A stretch of DNA of 64,000 bases from Saprospiraceae bacterium (GTDB taxonomy: Bacteria > Bacteroidota > Bacteroidia > Chitinophagales > Saprospiraceae), in NCBI GenBank assembly GCA_016719855.1, contig JADJYH010000085.1:1-64000 (forward strand), in the 5' to 3' direction. The position numbers and the translations under genes were made by a program. This document shows positions 1-8,561 of this stretch, one piece after another. How positions within the stretch are numbered: the first letter of the stretch is position 1; the number at the start of each line of letters is the position of its first letter. The notes beneath the pieces were generated by a model. The model made no database searches, was not told the origin of the DNA, and was given only the letters and a program-made list of their open reading frames with translations.

Positions 1-670
1 AATAGTCGGCGAGGTGTTCCTTGTAGTATTTTTCAGCGGGCAAGGCCCATGCCCTGCCATTGAGGGTTTGGGAAAGCAACCATTTTTCGAGGAGGCGGGC
101 CATGCGGCCGTTGCCATCCCAAAACGGGTGGATATGTGCCAGCCGCAGGTGGAGCAGGCTGGCATGGTAAAAGGCTTCCTCGGCGGTTAAAGTCGTTTTG
201 AGCAGTTGACCGATGTCCTCGAAGAGGAGCTTCATTTCGGCCTTCACCTTTTCCGGTTCCACTGCCAGATAGACCATGCCCGTATCGTCAAAAACGCCCA
301 TCCTTTCCGTGCGGTACTTGCCCTGCTTGTCCTTGATGAGCAGTGTCCGGCTCATGGTTTTGTGGGCGGCGAGGAAGTTTTTTTCGGTCAATTCGTGCTG
401 TTTGGCAAACTCATAGGCGGCTACCAGATCCTTGATTTCATCCACTTCCTTGCCCGGCTTGAACTTCGTTTTGGAAGCGATGGAGTTCATAAAACTGTTC
501 AAATCCACGGTGTTCCCCTCGATGTTGGACGAATAAACGGCAGACGCCTGCACCAGATAAGTCAGGTCGGCCTCGGCGGGTTCACTGCCCAACGCCTCCA
601 ACCACGCAGGTATCTGCTTGCCCACCAGCGCATGGTATGCGGGGAAAAGGGATTTGTCAGTTATTCGCAT
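1..670 (-). CDS. Fic family protein, C-terminus beyond window
   Basis: Reading the minus strand from the ATG at 670 gives an open frame that runs off the window edge (223 codons visible). It carries the canonical Fic core HPFWDGNGRMAR near residues 186-197, so the catalytic His, the phosphate-binding GNGR loop and the second Arg are all present. Near residues 47-53 lies SSNIEGN, which fits the (S/T)xxxE(G/N) inhibitory helix motif in the N-terminal position (class II Fic). Fic proteins usually transfer AMP from ATP to a Ser, Thr or Tyr of a target protein, and the inhibitory Glu keeps the enzyme off by blocking the ATP gamma-phosphate. The target cannot be told from sequence. No antitoxin-like partner gene is visible upstream. 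Confidence 0.9.
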   Translation of the reverse strand, partial: MRITDKSLFPAYHALVGKQIPAWLEALGSEPAEADLTYLVQASAVYSSNIEGNTVDLNSFMNSIASKTKFKPGKEVDEIKDLVAAYEFAKQHELTEKNFLAAHKTMSRTLLIKDKQGKYRTERMGVFDDTGMVYLAVEPEKVKAEMKLLFEDIGQLLKTTLTAEEAFYHASLLHLRLAHIHPFWDGNGRMARLLEKWLLSQTLNGRAWALPAEKYYKEHLADY

Positions 671-682
671 ATTGGTACATTT

Positions 683-797
683 ACGACTGACGACTGACGA
701 TTGACGATTGACGATTGCTTTGCCATTAAGGTAATGCCGGGAATAAGCGCAAACGATGCCCCAATCGTAAATCGTCAATCCCCAATCGTCAATCCTC
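683..797. repeat. Heptamer word hairpin (GACGATT family)
   Basis: The left arm (683-717) is a run of degenerate heptamers of the type GACGATT/GACGACT. The right arm (about 761-797) carries the complementary words AATCGTC/AATCGTA. Together they make a long imperfect inverted repeat between the stop of the permease (796) and the start of fic (670). The right arm touches the permease stop codon. It may act as a terminator, but there is no clean U-tract. Confidence 0.75.
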
Positions 798-3457
798 AAA
801 CTTCCTTCCTCAGCACCTCCAGCGGCGGCTTCCGCAGCACCTCCCGGCTGTTCAGCAGCCCAATCAGCACCGTCAGGCCCGTGATGCTCACGAAGGTGAT
901 GAGCGCAGGCCAGAGGTTCGGCTCGTACGGGATGTCGAGGGCGAACTTCGCCAGCGCAAAGCTGCCAGCGATGGACAGCCCGATGCCCGTGAACGTGGCC
1001 AGGGTGCCGAGCAGGAAATACTCGACGAGGTTGATGCGGATGATTTGGCGTCGGTGCGCCCCCAGTGTGCGCAGCAGCACGCTCTCCTGGATGCGCTGGA
1101 ACTTGCTCAACACCACCGAACTGATGAGCACCACCAGCCCCGTCAGGATGCTGAATAGCGCCATGAAACGGATGACGAAAGAGACTTTGTCGAGCACGGT
1201 TTTCACCGATTTCAAGATTTGCGTCAGGTCAACGACCGAGACGTTCGGGTAGGCCTGCACCAGTGCCTGCTGGAACTTCGCCGACTGCGCCTCCGACTCC
1301 ACCCTCGAAATCACGACGTAAAACTGGGGCGCTTCTTCCAGTACGCCCTTCGGGAACACGATGAAAAAATTCGTCTGCACCCGCCGGAAATCCACCTTGC
1401 GGATGCTGCCCACGGTCGCCTCCACCAGTGCGCCCTGCACGTTGAAAGTCAGTTTCGAGCCGATTTTTGCCCGCATCCCCTTCGCCACGTTGTCGGCCAG
1501 CGAGACGTAGATAATGCCGTCCGGCCCGACTGTGCCGTTCCATTTGCCATCGGTGATTTCTCCGTGTCAATCAGCGAATCACGGTAGGTGCAGCGGTACT
1601 CCCGCTCAAAGACCCAGCCACGGCGGGGGCCGGTTTCGGGTTGGTTTTGGCCGTCGTCGTCATCGTCGCCACGGCGGCGTGGGCGGCGCTTGCCTTCGTT
1701 TTCTTTTTCCCATTTTTCCCGCTCCCATTTCCCGGTGGTGTCCCGGTCGTTCATCTCCTTCGTGGTGCCGTCAATGCTCTCGACCCGCATGGTGACGATG
1801 GGCACGACCTGTTTCACGGGCAGCCCCTGGTCGGCGGTGAGCTTCGCAACGCCCTCTTTTTGCGGGGGCTGGATGTCGAAGATGATCATGTTCGGCACGT
1901 CGCCGCTGCCGGTGTAGGCCACCTGTTTCAACAACAAATCCTGCGTGAGAAACAACGTGGAAATGAGCGCCGTGCCCAACCCGATGGTCACGACGAGGAT
2001 GAGGGTCTGGTTGTTCGGGCGGTAGAGGTTGGCGATGCCCTGCCGCCAGATGTAGCTCCAGTTGGTTGGGAAAAACTTGCGAACGGCCCAGGTGAGCGCT
2101 TTGGCCACGCCCGCCAGCACGAGGAACGCCACCCCGATGCCCGCTGGAAAGAACAGCGCTTCGGGCGACCAACCCGTTTGCGCCAGCGTAAAACCGCAAA
2201 TAAAAAGGAAAATCAAAGCGTAAACGACCCAGCGAAGCGGGTCACGGGCGCTGGTGTCCTCCTCGTAGCTGGCCCGCAGGGTGCGCAGCGGCGACACCCG
2301 CCGGATGGCCAGCAGCGGCAGCAGGGCGAACAGCACCGTGATGCCAAAAGCCCGTCAAAATGCCTATGCCCATCGCTCGCCAGCTCACGTCGGCGCTGAT
2401 GTTTTCGAGGGGCAAAAAATCGCCGATGACCTTGGGCAGCAGCACTTGCAGCAGGCTGCCGACCACCGCCCCGAGGATGCCCCCGGCCAAGCCGAGCGCC
2501 ACCACTTGGATGAGGAAAATCTGAAACGCCTGCGCACCGCTCGCCCCGAGGCAGCGCAGCACGGCGATGCTCGGCATTTTGTCCTTGATGTAGATGTGTA
2601 CGGAACTCGCCACACCGATGCAGCCCAGCAGCAGGGCGATGAACCCGACGAGGTTGAGGAAGGTGTTCATGTTGCCGAGTTGCCCACCGAGTTGCTCACG
2701 GCGCTCTTCGACGGTCTCAATTTCCCAGGGCTTTTTTTCGAGCGCAGGTTCCAGGATGGTCGTTTTCAGGTCGGCGACGTTTGTGCCTTCTTTGAGCTTG
2801 AAAAAATATTGGTACCAAATCAAACTGCCCGGCTGCACGAGGCCGGTTTCCTGCAAATATTGCTTCGGGATGTACACCACGGGAGCGATGGACCCAGCGA
2901 TGCCCGCCCGGCCCGGTGCCGAATTGAGCTGCCCAGCAATGACGAATGGCGTGTTCCCCACCCGCACGGTGTCACCTTTTTTTAGGTCAAATTGGAGCAT
3001 CAACGTCTTCTCCACCAACGCTATTTGACTGCCCACTTCCAACTGCCCACTACCCACTGGCGAGGGCGCGGGCGTTGCTTTTTTGAAGTCTTCAAAGGCA
3101 GTGGGTGGCTCGGTGGATAGTTTGCCGTAAAAAGGGAATTCGCCTTCAAGTGCCCGCACCTGCGAGAGGCGGGTGCCGCCGTTTTTGGGGAAATAGACCA
3201 TCGAGACGAGGCTCCAGGTCACCGAACGGTCTTGGGCATTGATGACGTCAAAAAGCTGCTCCAGCGAGTCGGTGGCGGGCTGGCCACCCTGCACGATGAG
3301 GTCGGCGCCGACGAGTGTCTTGGCCTCCCGGTTGATGTCGGTCTGGAGGTTTTCGCTGAAGGAATTGATGGCTACCAACGCCGCAATGCCGATGACGATG
3401 GAGGAGATGAACAGCAGCAGGCGGCCACGGTTGCGGCGGCTGTCACGCCAAGGCCAT
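796..3457 (-). CDS. YbbP-like ABC transporter permease (FtsX fold), three frameshifts
   Basis: After three single-base corrections one protein of about 886 residues is restored. It begins MAWRDSRRNRGRLLLF, has a first membrane segment, a long extracytoplasmic domain, a cluster of three membrane segments around the ILTGFGITVLFALLPLLAIR region, a second extracytoplasmic domain and three C-terminal segments ending VLRKEV. This is the double FtsX layout of the YbbP family (COG3127), the permease partner of a LolD/YbbA-type ATPase. The breaks lie near 3450 (extra T in sense), 2346-2349 (extra T) and 1555-1559 (missing A). The start at 3457 is the ATG inside the conserved KMAWRDSRRNR stretch; a start slightly upstream is possible. 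No ATPase gene is adjacent. The substrate is unknown. Confidence 0.88.
3027..3060. repeat. Word array inside the permease CDS
   Basis: Degenerate words ACTGCCCA/ACTTCCA/ACTGCCC/ACTACCC sit in tandem within the coding sequence and translate as part of PVGSGQLEVGSQ on the minus strand. The frame stays open through it. Confidence 0.6.
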
Positions 3458-3710
3458 TTTTAGCAGCCAGGAGAAAGATGTTTTGGACACAGAAGCGATA
3501 TTGAGATAATGAGTTACTGAGCTATTTGGGGAGGGCGAAGGTACGGGAAGCGGCGCAATCTGCTTTGACTTCACTGCCAATAGGCCATTTTTGGAGATGA
3601 ACGCCAAAAATTTACCTTCGGGAAACAACGCAACGGTAACTTTGTGTTTTAAAACGGTAAGATTTTTTTGACGATGAAATATTTTTTGGACTTAGGAAAT
3701 AGTGTGGGGG

Positions 3711-3865
3711 CGTTCCGTAGGAACGAAATATTTGTAGGTTGCCCAAGCGAAAAATTACCCCGTTCCGTAGGAACGGTATCTACTTGGGCGATACAGATGC
3801 CGTTCCTACGGAACGGAGCGGGGTGTTATTCGGAGCATCTACAAAGACGCCGTTCCTATGGAACG
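3711..3865. repeat. Four-palindrome REP-like composite element, copy A
   Basis: Four palindromes of the form CGTTCC-GTAG-GGAACG or its reverse stand at 3711-3725, 3760-3776, 3800-3816 and 3850-3865. The outer pair is flanked by TTTGTAG on the left (3731) and CTACAAAG on the right (3839), so the whole unit is itself an inverted repeat. The gene-free stretch 3458-3914 holds nothing else that can be supported. A second copy with the same architecture but different palindrome cores lies at 44568-44719. Confidence 0.85.
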
Positions 3866-3914
3866 ATTTTCAATGTAGGCCAGCGCCTAAAACACATTTT
3901 TTAGGATAAATATC

Positions 3915-4631
3915 GTGGTGTGCCTGTTGCTTGCAGTAGTCGTTCTGCCTGCCCAAAACAACGCCCACAAGGATTTGCGCAAGGCCGACAAAGCCTACCA
4001 GGACAAGAACTTCTCCGATGCCGAAGTGGGCTATCGCCGTGCGCTCGAAAAGGACAACTCGACCAAAGGGAACTACAATCTTGGCAACTCGACCTATCGG
4101 CAGGAGCGCTACGACGAGTCCATCAAGCACTACCAGGCTGCCGCCGAAGCCGCCAAGGACCGCTCCACCAAGGCACGAGCCTACCATAACCTCGGTAACT
4201 CCCTGTACCAAAAAGGCGACTACAAGCAAAGCATCGAAGCCTACAAGAACGCCCTGCGCCAAAACCCCAACGACCTCGACACCAAGCGCAACCTCACCAA
4301 TGCCCTGCGCCGCCTGCCACCTCCACCGCCTCAACAGCAAAACCAGCAGAACCAGCAAGGCGGGGGCGAAAAGAAAAAGGACGACCAACAGCAACCACCG
4401 CAAGACCAGCAGCAGCCCAATCCCGGCGAGGAAAACCAAGACCAAAAGGAGGAAGAAAAGCAAAACCAAAGTCAGGAGCAAAAGTCTTCGGGCCAAAAGG
4501 AGCAGCCGCAAGACCTGAGCAAGCAGGAAGCCAAGGAACTCCTCGAAATCATGGACCAGGAGGAGCAGAAGGTGCAGCAAAAACTGAAGAAGGCGCAAGC
4601 GAAGAAGGGGAGGTCGGCGAAGGACTGGTGA
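3915..4631 (+). CDS. batC: BatC-like TPR protein
   Basis: Secreted or periplasmic protein of 238 residues. After a short hydrophobic segment come TPR units (around residues 18-120, with LGNSTYRQERYDESIKHY and LGNSLYQKGDYKQSIEAY), then a Pro/Gln/Lys-rich low-complexity region, and a charged C-terminal helix that ends KGRSAKDW, as in BatC proteins of the Bacteroides aerotolerance operon. The start is uncertain: the first usable codon is GTG at 3915, the signal peptide looks short, and in-frame stop codons lie only about 25 nt upstream. The true N-terminus may be lost to the repeat element that ends at 3865, or to a base error. The other bat genes (batA, B, D, E) are not in the window, which is unusual. 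Confidence 0.75.
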   Translation: MVCLLLAVVVLPAQNNAHKDLRKADKAYQDKNFSDAEVGYRRALEKDNSTKGNYNLGNSTYRQERYDESIKHYQAAAEAAKDRSTKARAYHNLGNSLYQKGDYKQSIEAYKNALRQNPNDLDTKRNLTNALRRLPPPPPQQQNQQNQQGGGEKKKDDQQQPPQDQQQPNPGEENQDQKEEEKQNQSQEQKSSGQKEQPQDLSKQEAKELLEIMDQEEQKVQQKLKKAQAKKGRSAKDW

Positions 4632-4662
4632 TTTACGATTTACGACTGACGATTTACGATTG
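4629..4662. repeat. Heptamer word array, single arm
   Basis: GATTTAC-GATTTAC-GACTGAC-GATTTAC-GATTGGG begins at the batC stop codon. No complementary arm is seen nearby. Confidence 0.6.
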
Positions 4663-4717
4663 GGGGACTGCGATAAAGCATGAGCAAGCGATGATGGCAT
4701 CTTGAAAGAAAATTAGC

Positions 4718-5263
4718 TCAACCACCCACCGATTTCAGCGCCATGCGCCGGATGGACTGTTCGGTATCCTCGCCAACCAACTCCGCCAGCGATACCCACC
4801 GGATGTTTTTCACTTCCAAAAAATTGGCGTCAAAGTCCATGCCCCCCGCCTGGAAGGCAAAGCGGAGGTCGTGGTGGAAATGGGCTGGCTCCTGCCCGCG
4901 CTCCGGGATTTCGTGTACGTCCACATCAAAAAGACGGGATGAAAGCAGTGTCAGGTCCTTCAGGCCGCACTCCTCCGCCGCTTCCCGCAGGGCAGTTTCC
5001 GCCACGGTTTCGTCCACTTCGTCCACGTGGCCGCCGGGTTGCAGCCAGCGGTCGAGCTTTTTATGGTGGATGAGCAGGACGCTCCCGCCATCGGAACTGA
5101 GCACCCAAGCCGATCCGGTGAGGTGCCCGGCGAAGGTGGTTCGCTGCCAGAACTCGTCGTTGAGCAGCACAAAATCCAGCACCTGCTGACGGAAGTCAGC
5201 TTCTTCTGGGAAACTGGTTTTGTGCTGTTCCAGCAGGTTTAGTATTTCCACTTTTTTTAGCAT
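4718..5263 (-). CDS. NUDIX hydrolase in the TPP-riboswitch operon
   Basis: Cytoplasmic protein of 181 residues. The NUDIX box is GGHVDEVDE, seven residues, then REAAEECGL; the first Gly is one residue further from the Glu than in the textbook pattern, a spacing seen in NUDIX proteins with a LQPGGHxD signature. The catalytic Glu pair of the REAAEE part is intact, so Mg-dependent cleavage of a nucleoside-diphosphate-X type substrate is likely. The gene starts 22 bases after the TonB receptor stop on the same strand, so both probably share the TPP-controlled message. That position hints at a thiamin- or pyrimidine-pyrophosphate substrate, as known for NudJ of E. coli, but this is inference. Confidence 0.88.
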   Translation of the reverse strand: MLKKVEILNLLEQHKTSFPEEADFRQQVLDFVLLNDEFWQRTTFAGHLTGSAWVLSSDGGSVLLIHHKKLDRWLQPGGHVDEVDETVAETALREAAEECGLKDLTLLSSRLFDVDVHEIPERGQEPAHFHHDLRFAFQAGGMDFDANFLEVKNIRWVSLAELVGEDTEQSIRRMALKSVGG

Positions 5264-5284
5264 AAAAAACTGATAGCCAAGTGT

Positions 5285-7766
5285 TTAAAAACCAACCGTC
5301 ACCCCCAGCAAGAAATTGCGTCCTGCCTGCGGGTAGTAGCCGGTCAGGTTGTAAAAATTGCCGCCTTCCTGCCGAGCGTATGGGTCGAAACTGGTGTAAT
5401 CTTCTGATGAAATATAGCGGTACGTCCAGGCATTCGACGAGTAGCGGGCATCGAACAGGTTTTGCACCAACAGGTTGAAGCTCAGTTCCTTGCAGAAACT
5501 GGGTCGCATCACGTACCGAACCTGCGCCTCGAAGGTGGTGTAGGCGTCCAGCACCGTGTTGTCGTTGGAGGTGTTGTCCATGAACTGCTTGCCCACGTGC
5601 TTGCCCGCCAGTGCGACGGACAGCCCGAGGCCATCCTTCGCAAAATTTGGCGAAGCCCCCCAAGCCAGCCTGCCGAAGGCCACGATGCCCGGCGAGAAGG
5701 CGATGTCGGTGGTTCCCCGCACAAAAGCCGATTGCTCGCCCGTGTCCCAGTTGTCCACGTATTCTGTGAACTCCTTGATTTTGTTTTGGCTGAACGTGGC
5801 GTTGGCGTCGGCCACGAAGTGCTGGCCGACGACCGCTTTTGCCGTAAGTTCGATGCCCATGCGGTAGCTGTCCGGCACATTGATGCGGATGGGTGCGCCG
5901 GTGTCGTTGATATTGCCCGTGAGCACGAGCTGGTCCCTGTATTTCATGTGGTAAAAATTGAGGCCGAAAGCCAGCCGCTCGGCGTTGTATTTGACACCAG
6001 CCTCGGTGTTGAAGAGCCGCTCAGGTTTCGGAAGTTGGTCTTCGGGGGCGTCGGTGAAGTCGTTGCGGTTCGGTTCTTTTTGCGCCACGGCGAAGGAGGC
6101 GTAAAGCGACAAGTTTTTGTTCGCTTCGTAAAAAAGGCCCGCTTTGGGGTTGAAGAAAAGGTAGTCGGCGGTGGAAGTCTTGTAAATCGGGCCGTCGGGC
6201 ACGTACAATTGGTTCGCCGTCGTGCGGTAGTCCACCAAGCGGCCCTGCAGGTCGAGTAAGCCGTGCAGGTCAGGCGTCAGGGCGTATTGGATTTTGGTGA
6301 AAAGATTTGCATCGGTCTTTTCGCCCTCATCGTCGTAGTAACGGTGGTTTTTTGGAACGGCTAAATCGGAAAAGAGGATTTCGTAAATCGTGCCGAAATG
6401 CTTGCCAAGATAACGGTGAAAGGCCCCACCAGCAATGATGTTCAGTCGTTTGTTGTCACTTGTAAAATTGGCGCTGCCGATGCTGCCAAAATAGTGGTTG
6501 TCGAGCCAGCGGCGGCGGATGAGATGGTATCCATCCGATGGCTCTTCATCGAATATCCCATATTCGATGATGCTATACTCGTCCTTGTACTCCTCATAAA
6601 ACCCAATCCCCCTCGTGTAATGCCCCGTCAAGTTGAAGTGCCAATTTCGGCTAAGTTCCTGATTGTAAATGAGTTGGTAGTGCGTTTGGCGATAGTCGTC
6701 CACTTGGTTGTCGTAGGGCCTGCCGGGCTTTTCGGTGCCTGCGGGATTGTAAGTGCGCAGCGAGTCATCGCCGATATACTGTGCCGGAACACCGTACCAA
6801 GCCTGGTAAGTCACCTCATCGCCGTGCATCACGATACCCCGCAGCGTAAAGTTTTCGCCGATATAAGCCGGTGAAAAATAGGCCGACCGCAGCTCGGAAC
6901 TCGCCCGGTCAATGTACCCGTCGGAGTTGATGAGGCTGCCGCGGGCGTCAAAAGTGAAGCCTGTGTTGGTAGAAGTGGAGTCCTTGCCCAGCAGCCCTGA
7001 GCCGAGCTTGACGCTTGTTTTGTGCGTATTGAACGACCCCGCCGTACCTGAAACCTCTACGTATGGCTTCATCTGCAACTCATTGGTATTCAAGTTGATG
7101 GAAGCGCCAAACGCCCCGCCACCATTGGTCGAGGTACCCACGCCCCGCTGGATTTGGATGCTCTCCGTGGAGGCCGCCACATCCGGCAGGTCCACCCAGA
7201 AGACGCCCTGCGACTCGGCGTCGTTGAGCGGCACGCCGTTGATGGTCACGTTGATGCGGCTGGGGTCGGTGCCCCGTATGCGGATGCCCGTGTAGCCGAC
7301 GCCCGCCCCCGCGTCGCTGGTCACCACCACCGATGGGGTGGCGTCGAGCAGGTAAGGCACGTCCTGACCGAGGTTTCTGGCTTTGAGGTCGTCACTGCTC
7401 ACGTTGGCGTAGGTGAACGGCGATTTTTCGCCAGCCCGCACTGCCGTCACGGTCAGTTCGTGGAGCAGGTTGGCGGAGGGTTCGAGGGCAATCAACTGAG
7501 GGGTTCGGCGCCGGTACATCCACCGCCTGGTCACCTGTTTCGTAGCCAACGAAGCTCACCCGCAGGGTGTAGGTTCCCGTTTTGTCGAGATGCAGCGTGA
7601 ATATCCCCATCTCGTCAGCCACCGTACCTTCACGGGTTTCGAGCAGCCAGACACTAGTGCCGGGTAGCGGGCTGCCCGCTTCGTCCGTGATTTTTCCCGT
7701 GATTTTTTGTGAAAAAAGAAGGTTGGAAAACAGCAGGGCCACGCCTGCAACAAGTAACTTTTTCAT
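5285..7766 (-). CDS. TonB-dependent receptor, predicted thiamin uptake, one frameshift
   Basis: Outer membrane receptor of about 826 residues after removing one extra C in a CCCC run at 7500-7503. The start at 7766 gives a signal peptide (MKKLLVAGVALLFSN...). Then follows a carboxypeptidase-regulatory-like domain (about 22-100, with KITGKITDEAGSPLPG), the plug domain (about 115-230, with IRIRGTDPSRINVTINGVPL), and a beta-barrel that ends in an aromatic-rich strand with terminal Phe. A TPP riboswitch lies about 100 nt upstream. By analogy with riboswitch-controlled receptors in other Bacteroidota, it probably imports thiamin or a precursor across the outer membrane with TonB-ExbBD energy. The NUDIX gene follows 22 bases downstream. 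Confidence 0.9.
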
Positions 7767-7864
7767 CGTGCAATTTTTGGTTGAAAAAATTCCCGCCAAG
7801 CAACTCGCTTGGTGGCACGATGGGTTACCAATCTAAATGAAGTGCTGCCGCAATGCAGGACTGG

Positions 7865-7976
7865 GCTTCATTTCCCTACCCGGCATTGCCCGGGCAGGTT
7901 CGATGGGTATGATCTCAGCTTTTTTTAAGTTTTCAGTTCGGCTGTCGAACTGCGAACTAAAAAAGGCACCCCAAAT
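7865..7976 (-). promoter_or_regulatory. TPP (thi-box) riboswitch
   Basis: On the minus strand the leader contains, in order, GGGGTGCC, an optional P3a-type hairpin (CAGTTCG...CGAACTG), GCTGAGATCATACCC, ATCGAACCTG, a short CCGGGC/GCCGGG helix around AATG, and TAGGGAA. This is the full conserved order of the TPP aptamer, including the CUGAGA element that binds the pyrimidine and the ACCU-GAA part. It lies about 100 nt upstream of the TonB receptor start, so it most likely lowers receptor and NUDIX expression when TPP is abundant. Confidence 0.93.
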
Positions 7977-8078
7977 GAGACGCCGCAAAGTTACACAACC
8001 AACTTTTGCCAATTGAAAAATAATCGAATTCAAATGTGGCCGAGCTGCTTGTATGGGGCTTTCTTTTAAAAAGAGTGT

Positions 8079-8163
<85 letters not shown>

Positions 8164-8240
8164 AGGCGGTTCTTTTTTTTGTTGCGTTGTGGAGTGGCGG
8201 GGGGGGAAGGGGGACGGCCAATTTTTATAAGAAGCCCTTA

Positions 8241-8336
8241 GTGCTTTGTCAAATCAATAATGAGGGTAAAAAAACTTTCCCGTCGGGCGGCGCCCCAAGC
8301 CCTGCTTTAACACGACACTATTTAATTGACAAAGCA
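8241..8336. repeat. Inverted repeat upstream of the SprB-like gene
   Basis: TGCTTTGTCAAATCAATA (8241-8258) is matched by TATTTAATTGACAAAGCA (8319-8336), with about 60 bases between. It could be a small hairpin-bearing leader or a remnant element. No open frame is supported here. Confidence 0.5.
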
Positions 8337-8561
8337 TTTAGGCGAATGTCGCCTGATGGCATTTTTGGGCAATAAGATGTACCGACAAGTAAAAAGTGCG
8401 ACTTTTGCTTCTACACTAGCCTTTTTTTCCTTTCCGAAATTCCAAATTCTTCACGCTGGTCATGTGCTTGCTGTTTGTTGAAGAATCAATGCGAAGCTCC
8501 AATCCAACGTAATCAAATCATCCAACTTTTACCATCAAGACGCACTAACCACATCCTGTTT

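Noticed and set aside
683..797. CRISPR array
   Set aside because: The repeat units are 7-8 bases with no spacers and the arms are inverted; no cas gene is present in the window.
3668..3904. 78-codon frame over the palindrome element
   Set aside because: It is made almost wholly of repeat sequence and would end against the batC leader; not a gene.
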